The notes under the pieces are model-generated. The model made no database searches. It saw nothing but the letters and a program-made list of their open reading frames with translations, and had not been told where the DNA came from. From assembly GCA_020851855.1 (NCBI GenBank), contig JADZBY010000243.1, positions 1 through 7,252 on the forward strand: a stretch of 7,252 bases of DNA, given 5' to 3'. The position numbers and the translations under genes were made by a program. Below are positions 1 through 5,777 of the stretch, piece by piece (the stretch's first letter is position 1; each line of letters starts with the position of its first letter). The stretch is from Anaerolineae bacterium (GTDB lineage: Bacteria; Chloroflexota; Anaerolineae; Aggregatilineales; UBA2796).

Positions 1-118
1 CAGCCTGATCGACTTCAGCCGCTTAGAAATTGTGCTCGTCGTCACCGGCTTTGAGCCGGTGGACCTGTCCGCCTTCCCCACCCCGACACCGCAGCCCGGC
101 GCGGCGGGCGGCCAGTAG
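1..118 (+). CDS. mreC: Rod shape-determining protein MreC, C-terminal end (partial)
   Basis: Only the last 38 codons are present, read in frame from base 2 to a TAG at 116-118. The visible peptide contains SLIDFSRLEIVLVVTGFEP, which matches the usual end of the second beta-barrel of MreC (a 'VDFSRLEEVLV' type ending). It finishes in a Pro/Thr/Ala/Gly-rich tail, PTPTPQPGAAGGQ. MreC is a bitopic protein of the periplasmic side that links MreB and MreD to PBP2 in the elongasome. The stop lies 21 bp before mreD, and mrdA follows, which is the classic gene order and supports the call. The start and most of the protein lie outside the window. Confidence 0.85.
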   Translation, partial: SLIDFSRLEIVLVVTGFEPVDLSAFPTPTPQPGAAGGQ

Positions 119-139
119 CGCGGCGAGACGGCGCACGCC

Positions 140-640
140 ATGATTCGTTACTTTGGCCTGCCGCTGCTCATCCTCGCCGCCGTGCTCCAGGTGACGGTCG
201 TGCCGGAATTTCGCATCGCGGACGGCGGGCCGGACCTGGTGCTGATGATGGGCGTATCGTGGATTCTGCTCGCCGGGATGGACGAGGGGCTGATCTGGAC
301 CATCTTCGGCGGGCTGCTGCTCGACGTGCTGCAAGGCACGCCGATGGGCACGGCGGCGCTGGCGCTGGTCGTCGCCGTGTCGCTGCCCGCCGTCGCGCTG
401 GGTCAGCTTGGCCGGGGCAGCGCACTCTTGCCCGCGCTGGCCGCCGTGTCGGCGACGGGCATTTACCATCTCGTGCTGATGGTGCTGTACATCGTCATCG
501 GCGCGCCTGCCGACATCGGCTACACCTTGCTGTACGTCACGCTGCCGACCGCCATCTTTAATGCGGTACTCATCATTCCGGTGTATAGACTCCTGGGCGT
601 CGTCTATAGCGCGACCCGCCCGCCCGGCGTAACCGGATAG
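140..640 (+). CDS. mreD: Rod shape-determining membrane protein MreD
   Basis: This 166-residue protein is almost entirely hydrophobic and of normal MreD length. Helices can be placed at roughly 4-21, 31-46, 51-64, 72-90, 96-120 and 128-156. The family signature is clear: GPDLVLMMGVSW (about 30-41), followed by the glycine/acid pattern FGGLLLDVLQGTPMG (56-70), which corresponds to the conserved G-L-x-x-D-x(7)-G segment of MreD. MreD is an integral membrane partner of MreC and PBP2 in lateral-wall synthesis. The ATG at 140 is the first start after the mreC stop and leaves the first helix intact, but no strong Shine-Dalgarno sequence precedes it, so expression may depend on coupling to mreC. The mrdA start follows 30 bp after the stop. 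Confidence 0.9.
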   Translation: MIRYFGLPLLILAAVLQVTVVPEFRIADGGPDLVLMMGVSWILLAGMDEGLIWTIFGGLLLDVLQGTPMGTAALALVVAVSLPAVALGQLGRGSALLPALAAVSATGIYHLVLMVLYIVIGAPADIGYTLLYVTLPTAIFNAVLIIPVYRLLGVVYSATRPPGVTG

Positions 641-659
641 CGAGTAGAGTCGAGAGTGT

Positions 660-664
660 GAGGG
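660..664 (+). promoter_or_regulatory. Ribosome binding site for mrdA
   Basis: A GAGGG sits 6 nt before the GTG at 671. This supports the GTG start over later ATG codons: starting later would remove the basic N-terminus and membrane anchor. Confidence 0.6.
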
Positions 665-670
665 TAGCCA

Positions 671-3004
671 GTGCGCAACCGGCTTTTGCCATTTCAGGGA
701 CCACGGCTGGTTCTGTTCGTGATCGTGATATTCCTCACGTTCATCTGGCTCATTGCCCGGCTGTACCAGTACCAGTTCGTCGACTATGACCGGTTCACCG
801 CCGCGGCGCGCGAAAATTCGGTGCAGGCCGTGCCGCTGCCCGCCACGCGCGGCGTGATCTCCGACCGGTACGGCGTGGCGCTGGCGCTCAACGCCGCCGC
901 GTTCAACGTCTCGGTCGTGCCCGCCGAGTTGCCCGAAGACGAAGAGGCGGTGCTGCGCATCCTGAACCGGCTGGCGGCCCTGGTCGAAGTGCCCGCCACA
1001 CGCGCCGCCGCCGACGCCGCCGGCCAGCGCGACGTGAAGAGCCTGCAAGAGTTCATCCTCGAAGGGCAGGGCATCGCGCCCTATCGCGCCGTCGTCGTCG
1101 CCACCGACGTGCCGCAGTCCGTCGCCCAGATCATCCTCGAAGACAAACAAAACCTGCCCGGCGTGCAGATCGAAACCGTCTCCGTGCGCCAATATCCGAG
1201 CGGCGCGACCACCGCCCAGATCATCGGCTACCTCGGTCCCATCGGCGAAGAGGAAGCCAACACGCTGCGTGAACAGGGCTACAACCCCGCCTTCGAGCGC
1301 GTCGGTTATTCCGGCGTCGAGCGCTACCTGGAAACCGAGCTGGCCGGGAAACGCGGCCTGTTGACCCAAACCGTTGATGTGGCCGGGCTGCCCATCAGCG
1401 TCATCCGCCGCGACGCGCCCGAACCGGGCCGCAACGTGCGCCTGACCATCGATCTGGCGCTTCAGCAGTTCGCAGAGCAGCAGCTTTCAGACCGCATCAA
1501 CATCATCAACGCCGAGGCGCAGGCGTTGAAGACCATCTCCGGCGCGGTGATTGCCATGAATCCGCAGACCGGCGAGATTCTGGCGATGGTCAGCCTGCCG
1601 ACCTACGACAACACCCGTTTTGCGCGCTCTATCGACGCCGAATACTTCTTGCGCATCGCAGAAGAGCCGCAGACTCCGCTCGTCAACCATGCCATCCAGT
1701 CGCTCTATCCGCCCGGCTCGGTCTGGAAGCTCATCACGGCAGCGGGCGTGCTGGAAGAGAAGGTCATCGATCCACGCACGCAGCTTTTTGACCCCGGCGA
1801 CCTGATCGTGGAGAACCGCTTTGCGGAGTTTGACGCGCCCAGCCAGCAGCGGTTCGTGTGCTGGCTGCGAAGTGGGCACGAGTTCGTGAACATGGTGAAT
1901 GGCATCGCCTGGAGTTGCGATGTGTACTTCTACCAGATCGGCGGCGGCAACCCGGACCCGGCGCTGGCGGGCGTGCTGCGCCCCGGCGGGCTGGGCATTG
2001 AGGACCTCTACCGCTACTCGACGGCGTTCAGCATCGGCGTGCAAACCGGCATCGAGCTGCCTTACGAGACGTCGGGCCGGATGCCCGACCGCACCTGGAA
2101 GCGCCGTGTGTGGGGCGAAAGCTGGTCCACGGGCGACACGTACAACGCGGCCTTCGGGCAGGGCTACGTCGTCGTCACGCCGCTGCAACTGCTGGCCTCA
2201 TCCGTGGCGCTGGCCAACGGCGGCACGCTCTACCAGCCGACCATCATCCGCGAGTGGCTGGACGCGGAAGGCAACATCCTTGCCCCGTTCCGCCCGCGCA
2301 TCCAGCGCACCATCGTGAAGCCCGCCGACGGCTCCCCGGCCATTTTCAACCTGCGCGAGGACATGCTGGTCCAGGGCAAAAACAGCCTGGCGTGCACCTG
2401 CGAACCGAACAGCCCATACCGCGACCCGGACAACCCGGAATATGACCCGAACCTGCCCGAATGCACGCAGGAATACGTCAACAACTACGAACGGACCATC
2501 ACGCTGGACGACTACGGCGACGTCAGCTACCGCGTGAATATCCCCTACAACTACGAATGGGGCGGCGTGTGCAGCCAGCTTCAGATCAACGACGCGCTCT
2601 ACCGGAATTATCAGCCGCCCTTCGTCAGCCCGGAGAACGTGCGCATTGTTCAGGAAGGGATGTTGCAAGCGGTCGTCGGCGGGGGCGGTACGGCGCAGGC
2701 GGCAAACCTGGGCTACATCCAGACGGCGGGCAAGACGGGCACTGCCGAGTATTGCGACGACATCGCCGCGCCGCTCGGCCTGTGCATCCAGGGCCAGTGG
2801 CCGTCGCACGCCTGGTACTTCGGCTACGCGCCCTACGATAATCCCGAGATTGCGGCCATCGCCTTTGTGTACAACGCGGGCGAAGGCTCGGCCAATGCGC
2901 TGCCCATCGTGCGCAACGTGATCGACTGCTATTTCCGGCTCAAGGCGGAGCGGGCGCGCCTGGGCGAAGGCGCGCAGGTCCCGCCGTGTACGATCCCGCA
3001 GTAG
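671..3004 (+). CDS. mrdA: Penicillin-binding protein 2 (class B transpeptidase)
   Basis: This 777-residue protein cross-links peptidoglycan on the outer face of the membrane as the elongasome transpeptidase. A basic start (MRNR) precedes one membrane anchor at about 12-31. The dimerisation domain shows TRGVISDRYGVALALN (59-74), the usual R-G-x-I-x-D-R-x-G motif. The transpeptidase domain has all three active-site motifs: SVWK (nucleophile S350, K353), SCD (415-417) and KTG (688-690, followed by TAE). SxD in place of SxN is also seen in Escherichia coli PBP2. The conserved STGDTYNAAFGQG stretch is at 486-498. The protein is longer than many PBP2s, mainly through an insertion at about 565-645 that carries four of its ten cysteines. 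The gene follows mreC and mreD on the same strand and appears to end the operon, since the next gene is convergent. No rodA lies next to it here. Another class B PBP is possible from motifs alone, but the mre context favours PBP2. Confidence 0.93.
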   Translation: MRNRLLPFQGPRLVLFVIVIFLTFIWLIARLYQYQFVDYDRFTAAARENSVQAVPLPATRGVISDRYGVALALNAAAFNVSVVPAELPEDEEAVLRILNRLAALVEVPATRAAADAAGQRDVKSLQEFILEGQGIAPYRAVVVATDVPQSVAQIILEDKQNLPGVQIETVSVRQYPSGATTAQIIGYLGPIGEEEANTLREQGYNPAFERVGYSGVERYLETELAGKRGLLTQTVDVAGLPISVIRRDAPEPGRNVRLTIDLALQQFAEQQLSDRINIINAEAQALKTISGAVIAMNPQTGEILAMVSLPTYDNTRFARSIDAEYFLRIAEEPQTPLVNHAIQSLYPPGSVWKLITAAGVLEEKVIDPRTQLFDPGDLIVENRFAEFDAPSQQRFVCWLRSGHEFVNMVNGIAWSCDVYFYQIGGGNPDPALAGVLRPGGLGIEDLYRYSTAFSIGVQTGIELPYETSGRMPDRTWKRRVWGESWSTGDTYNAAFGQGYVVVTPLQLLASSVALANGGTLYQPTIIREWLDAEGNILAPFRPRIQRTIVKPADGSPAIFNLREDMLVQGKNSLACTCEPNSPYRDPDNPEYDPNLPECTQEYVNNYERTITLDDYGDVSYRVNIPYNYEWGGVCSQLQINDALYRNYQPPFVSPENVRIVQEGMLQAVVGGGGTAQAANLGYIQTAGKTGTAEYCDDIAAPLGLCIQGQWPSHAWYFGYAPYDNPEIAAIAFVYNAGEGSANALPIVRNVIDCYFRLKAERARLGEGAQVPPCTIPQ

Positions 3005-3066
3005 ATGGTTTCGGACCCAGTGGGGCAGATGGAAGCGCCTTGACCTGATGAACTATTCATGATTAC

Positions 3067-3086
3067 GGGCGCGTCCCGACGCGCCC
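3067..3086. repeat. GC-rich palindrome, copy 1 (minus orientation)
   Basis: GGGCGCGTC (3067-3075) and GACGCGCCC (3078-3086) are perfect 9-bp inverted arms around CC; in RNA an 8-bp stem with a 4-nt loop is more realistic. On the minus strand the unit begins with GTAGGGGCG (3090 back to 3082), the same leader as copy 2. It lies 62 bp after the mrdA stop between convergent genes. It may help end or stabilise transcripts, but no T-tract follows, so an intrinsic terminator is not demonstrated. Confidence 0.7.
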
Positions 3087-3103
3087 CTACTGCCTCGTTT
3101 CCT

Positions 3104-3127
3104 GTAGGGGCGGCTCGCGAGCCGCCC
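3104..3127. repeat. GC-rich palindrome, copy 2 (plus orientation)
   Basis: The leader GTAGGGGCG at 3104-3112 runs into a perfect 20-bp palindrome at 3108-3127 (GGGCGGCTCG facing CGAGCCGCCC). The leader is the reverse complement of CGCCCCTAC at 3082-3090 in copy 1, so the two units face each other across a 13-nt spacer. The palindrome ends 12 bp before the stop codon of the convergent lyase gene. It resembles widely dispersed REP-like palindromes; the family assignment is from memory and unverified. Confidence 0.7.
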
Positions 3128-3139
3128 ACCACTCCGTGA

Positions 3140-4849
3140 TTACCCCATTACCTCGTTCACAACCTGCCCCGTCACAATGGCCCGTTCCAGCGCTTCGAGG
3201 TAGGGTCCCAGCGGCGTATCGGCGCGGATCACGTCCAACGTCCGTCCCGGCGCGATCTCCAGCGCGCGGATGGCGGCCAGCGCACGCGCCGATCCGTGGC
3301 CCGGCTGTGCGCCCGGCGTCATTTCCAGCCGCAACGAGAGCGCCTGCGCGCCGCATAGCAGCTCCGTGGCGACGACCCGCCGCGCATTCTTCACGATGTC
3401 CGCCGCCTTGCGCGCCGCAATCGTGCTCATGCTGACGTGATCCTCGCGGTTGGCGCTGCTGGGGATGCTGTCTACGCTGGCCGGGTGCGCCAGCGCCTTG
3501 CCCTCGCTGACCAATGCCGCCGCCGTGTACTGCGCCATCATCAGCCCGTTGTTCAGCCCGGCGTGCGCCGCGTCTTCGGCCACGAGGAAGGGCGGCAGCC
3601 CGCGACTCAGCCGCGCATCGTTCAGCATGAACACGCGCCGCTCGGCAATGCCCGCCAGATCGACCATGACCGTGCTCAGGTAGTCACAGGCAAACGCGAC
3701 CGGCTCGCCGTGGAAGTTGCTGCCGCTGATCATCTTTGTCTGGCGCGGCAGGTAGTCCGGCGAGTCGGGATCGTCGTCGGGGAAGATCAGCGGGTTGTCG
3801 GTCACGGCGAGCAATTCGTCGCCCAGCACGGCCTCGATATGCTCCAGGGCGCGCATGGCCGCCCCGACCACGGCAGGCGCGCAGCGGATGGAGTACGGGT
3901 CCTGCGGCGGGCCTTCGGCGGGATCAAGGTCGGCGTCTATTGCGCCGCGCGCCAGCGTGCTGCCTTCGAGATAGCCCAGCACACGGGCCGCCGCCTGGGC
4001 CTGATAGGCGCTGCGCAGTCGGTTGTGGTGCGGCAAAAAGGCGTCCCGGAAGCCGCGCATGGCGTCCACACACAGCGCCAGCCCGGCCTGCGACGCCTCG
4101 ACGACCAGCCGCGCATCAAAGAGCGCCAGCGCCCCGATGGCCGCGCTGATGGCCGTGCCGTTGATGAGCGCCACGCCCTCTTTCGCGCCGAGCACGACCG
4201 GTTCCAGCCCGGCGGCGCGCATCGCTTCCGCGCCGGTGACGCGCTTGCCGTTCACGAAACACCATCCCGTCGCGCCGGGTGTGGCCGGGTCTTCGCCGGG
4301 CAGGGGCGCGCTGAGCGGCAGCACGAGATGCGCCAGCGGGGCCAGATCGCCGCTTGCGCCGAGCGAGCCTTGTGCCGGCACGACCGGAAATACGCCCGCG
4401 TTGAGCATCCCGATCAGGGTATTGATCACCACCGGGCGCACACCCGAATAACCACGCGCCAGGCTGGCGATGCGGATGGCGAGCGCGGCGCGCACCACGT
4501 CATAGGGCAGCGCATCGCCCACGCCGGTTGAATGGCTGAGCAAGAGGTTGCGGCTCAGGCGGGCGGCGTCCTCGTGCTGAGAAAACGCCGCACGGCCCGC
4601 GTTGTCGCCAAAGCCGGTATTGATGCCGTAATACGCGCGCGCCGGCCCTTCCCCCGACTCCAGCCCGGCCATCGTCGAGGCCACCCAGGCGGCGCTCTCG
4701 TCGATGCGCTGGCCCTGGCCGGGCTGAATCGGCTCGAATCCGCTGCGATTGCGGGCGATGTCCACCAGGGTGGCGACTGTCAGCGGGGCAAAGGGCGAAT
4801 AGTGGCGGGGCGGCGCGACGTGCACGGATGATTGTGCGGAAGCCTGCAT
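3140..4849 (-). CDS. hutH: Histidine ammonia-lyase (MIO-dependent)
   Basis: HAL removes ammonia from L-histidine to give urocanate, the first step of histidine degradation in the cytoplasm. The 569-residue protein has the A165-S166-G167 triad that cyclises into the MIO cofactor, within GSLGASGDLAPLAH. All active-site residues known from Pseudomonas putida HAL have clear counterparts: Y74 (YGINTGFG), H106 (after S105), S166, N230 (ALINGT), Q316, Y319 and R322 (QDPYSIRC), F379 (SNFHGEP) and E469 (REDHVSM). The Ser-His pair and the catalytic Glu favour HAL over phenylalanine or tyrosine ammonia-lyase. It is about 60 residues longer than typical HAL, through an N-terminal extension of about 21 residues and insertions near 180-200 and 355-372. 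The ATG at 4849 has GAGG 10 nt upstream. No hutU, hutI or hutG lies beside it in the window, so a related MIO lyase or aminomutase role is not fully excluded. Confidence 0.88.
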   Translation of the reverse strand: MQASAQSSVHVAPPRHYSPFAPLTVATLVDIARNRSGFEPIQPGQGQRIDESAAWVASTMAGLESGEGPARAYYGINTGFGDNAGRAAFSQHEDAARLSRNLLLSHSTGVGDALPYDVVRAALAIRIASLARGYSGVRPVVINTLIGMLNAGVFPVVPAQGSLGASGDLAPLAHLVLPLSAPLPGEDPATPGATGWCFVNGKRVTGAEAMRAAGLEPVVLGAKEGVALINGTAISAAIGALALFDARLVVEASQAGLALCVDAMRGFRDAFLPHHNRLRSAYQAQAAARVLGYLEGSTLARGAIDADLDPAEGPPQDPYSIRCAPAVVGAAMRALEHIEAVLGDELLAVTDNPLIFPDDDPDSPDYLPRQTKMISGSNFHGEPVAFACDYLSTVMVDLAGIAERRVFMLNDARLSRGLPPFLVAEDAAHAGLNNGLMMAQYTAAALVSEGKALAHPASVDSIPSSANREDHVSMSTIAARKAADIVKNARRVVATELLCGAQALSLRLEMTPGAQPGHGSARALAAIRALEIAPGRTLDVIRADTPLGPYLEALERAIVTGQVVNEVMG

Positions 4850-4859
4850 GTTTTGAAAG

Positions 4860-4863
4860 CCTC
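4860..4863 (-). promoter_or_regulatory. Probable ribosome binding site for hutH
   Basis: On the minus strand GAGG (within TTTAGAGG) lies 10 nt before the ATG at 4849. The spacing is slightly long but acceptable. The next in-frame Met is around residue 60, inside the conserved fold, so this start is the sensible choice. Confidence 0.45.
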
Positions 4864-4874
4864 TAAACCTGTTT

Positions 4875-4887
4875 CTCTACATTAGAG
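4875..4887. promoter_or_regulatory. Short dyad upstream of hutH, possible operator
   Basis: CTCTA-cat-TAGAG is a perfect 5-bp inverted repeat around 3 nt, 26-38 bp upstream of the hutH start codon. A further CTCTA half-site begins at 4861, 14 bp away. Position and symmetry fit a regulator site or the edge of a promoter, but the arms are short and no convincing -35/-10 pair was found, so this is tentative. Confidence 0.25.
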
Positions 4888-4944
4888 CGTGTGATGCGCT
4901 TCGCACGTCGGACATTGCCCGGACAGGCGAAGCCAACACGTTTA

Positions 4945-5086
4945 CCTCACCCCCGGCCCCTCTCCAGGACTGCCACCCCAGAGGGGACCCCGACAGCCCT
5001 GGAGAGGGGAGTTCGCCGGCCCTGCCGCCGCGCCGTTCCCCCTCTCCACGCGGTACGCCGCGTGGAGAGGGGGCCAGGGGGTGAGG
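4945..5086. repeat. Composite inverted-repeat element (MITE/REP-like), about 142 bp
   Basis: The outer ends are inverted repeats: CCTCACCCCCGG-type sequence at 4945-4965 against its complement at 5064-5086, matching except for two single-base indels. Inside are two further hairpins, at 4957-5009 (12-bp perfect stem) and 5038-5073 (16-bp perfect stem). As a result CCCCTCTCC and GGAGAGGGG alternate four times (4957, 5001, 5039, 5064). The element encodes no transposase and any reading frame through it is repeat-derived. It occupies about half of the 296-bp gap between hutH and the methyltransferase gene; nothing else gene-like is seen in that gap. Repeats of this composition are, from memory, dispersed in several GC-rich genomes, Chloroflexota included. 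Confidence 0.75.
5038..5073. repeat. Strong 16-bp hairpin with TACG loop
   Basis: CCCCCTCTCCACGCGG (5038-5053) pairs perfectly with 5058-5073 around the loop TACG. In plus-strand RNA the loop would be UACG, a member of the UNCG tetraloop family, although closed by G-C instead of the usual C-G. Reading on the minus strand, the hairpin begins 73 nt after the methyltransferase stop and could mark the 3' end of that operon. No U-tract follows on either strand, so factor-independent termination is not shown. Confidence 0.55.
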
Positions 5087-5111
5087 CTTAGAGTTCATAA
5101 CAGCCTCTAAG
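5087..5111 (-). other. Weak hairpin downstream of the methyltransferase gene
   Basis: CTTAGAG (5087-5093) and CTCTAAG (5105-5111) are 7-bp inverted arms around 11 nt, 35 nt past the methyltransferase stop on the minus strand. The arms are AT-richer than the surroundings and adjoin the composite repeat. This could be part of a transcript end or a remnant of insertion; by itself it is weak evidence. Confidence 0.25.
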
Positions 5112-5145
5112 GTGCGTCTAGTATCTCGCATTTCGCGTCGAAAGG

Positions 5146-5766
5146 CTATTCGGCGCGCTTTTCCAGCCGAAAGACACGGTACTGACCGCCGAACAGGTCC
5201 GGTTCATCGTGCGTGATGTGCACATCCCGCGCCTCGGCCAGCACATCGGCCAGCCGCCGGTTCACATCCGTGCCGACTCGCGCCGCGAACCAGCCGATGA
5301 GCCGCCGCCCGCGCGTCAGCGAGGCCTGTTCGGGCAGGAACTTGTCGAAGATCGCCGCCCGCCCACCAGCGCGCAGCAGCCGCCAGCCTTCGCGAAATGC
5401 CGCCGCGCCGTCGGGCACGACGGACAGGATCAGGTTGAAAAGCGCCGCGTCAAAACTGCCATCTGGCAGGCCCGTGCGCTGCGCATCGCCCCGGATCAGC
5501 GCCACGGATGCGCCGTGGGCTTTCTTGCGGGCTTTGGCGAGCATGGCCGGGTTGATCTCGACGCCCGTCACCTCAATGCCGGGTGGCAGGTTCGGCAAGT
5601 CCAGGCCAGTCCCGATGCCGGGCACAAACAGCCGCTCGCCGGGCTGCAAGTCGAGCAGCGCAATTGCCCGCCGCCGCCCGCGCCCCATCAGAGCGCCGAA
5701 GACGAGGTCATAGACTGGCGCCCACAGGTTGTACACACGCTGACTTGGCCCGCTCGCCTGGGACAT
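5146..5766 (-). CDS. Class I SAM-dependent methyltransferase, PmtA/UbiE-like
   Basis: The 206-residue protein is a compact Rossmann-fold methyltransferase with no signal peptide, so probably cytoplasmic or membrane-associated. The N-terminus has VYNLWAPVYDLVFG (11-24) and GRGRRRAIALL, typical of the UbiE/phosphatidylethanolamine N-methyltransferase group. SAM-binding motif I is FVPGIGTGLDLP (47-58). The ribose-binding acidic residue is probably E70 (TGVEINPAML), followed by RGDAQRTGLP (92-101) and GSFDAALFNLILSVVPD (103-119). In motif I the position usually held by Asp/Glu is V48, though hydrophobic residues occur there in related proteins. Its ATG lies 9 nt after the stop of the upstream permease; GAGG at 5774-5777 overlaps that TGA, so translation is likely coupled. 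The substrate cannot be read from the sequence; a lipid or small-molecule acceptor is likely. Confidence 0.82.
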   Translation of the reverse strand: MSQASGPSQRVYNLWAPVYDLVFGALMGRGRRRAIALLDLQPGERLFVPGIGTGLDLPNLPPGIEVTGVEINPAMLAKARKKAHGASVALIRGDAQRTGLPDGSFDAALFNLILSVVPDGAAAFREGWRLLRAGGRAAIFDKFLPEQASLTRGRRLIGWFAARVGTDVNRRLADVLAEARDVHITHDEPDLFGGQYRVFRLEKRAE

Positions 5767-5773
5767 GGCCGCG

Positions 5774-5777
5774 CCTC
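5774..5777 (-). promoter_or_regulatory. Ribosome binding site overlapping the permease stop
   Basis: On the minus strand TGAGG at 5778-5774 combines the TGA of the sugar permease with a GAGG placed 7 nt before the methyltransferase ATG. This supports the chosen start and coupled translation. Confidence 0.6.

Noticed and set aside
23..1369. Long open frame on the minus strand (448 codons) opposite mreC, mreD and mrdA
   Set aside because: It lies antisense to three recognisable genes, and its product is a low-complexity mix rich in Gly, Arg, His, Gln and Asp, typical of the complement of GC-rich coding DNA.
3005..3139. Intrinsic terminator for mrdA or hutH
   Set aside because: Strong GC stems are present, but no T-tract follows on either strand; left as repeats with possible transcript-end function.
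3060..3143. TGATTAC direct repeat at 3060-3066 and 3137-3143 as a possible target-site duplication around the palindromes
   Set aside because: Only 7 bp, not abutting the palindromes at the right end, and overlapping the hutH stop codon; chance is a sufficient explanation.
3437..4531. Open frame on the plus strand (364 codons) opposite hutH
   Set aside because: Antisense shadow of the lyase; the composition (Arg, His, Gln, Ala, Gly) shows no motif, while the minus strand has a full HAL active site.
4877..5131. Small open frames on both strands across the hutH-methyltransferase gap
   Set aside because: They are translations of the GC-rich inverted repeat (peptides of the HPLAPSPRG type), which commonly produce false gene calls.
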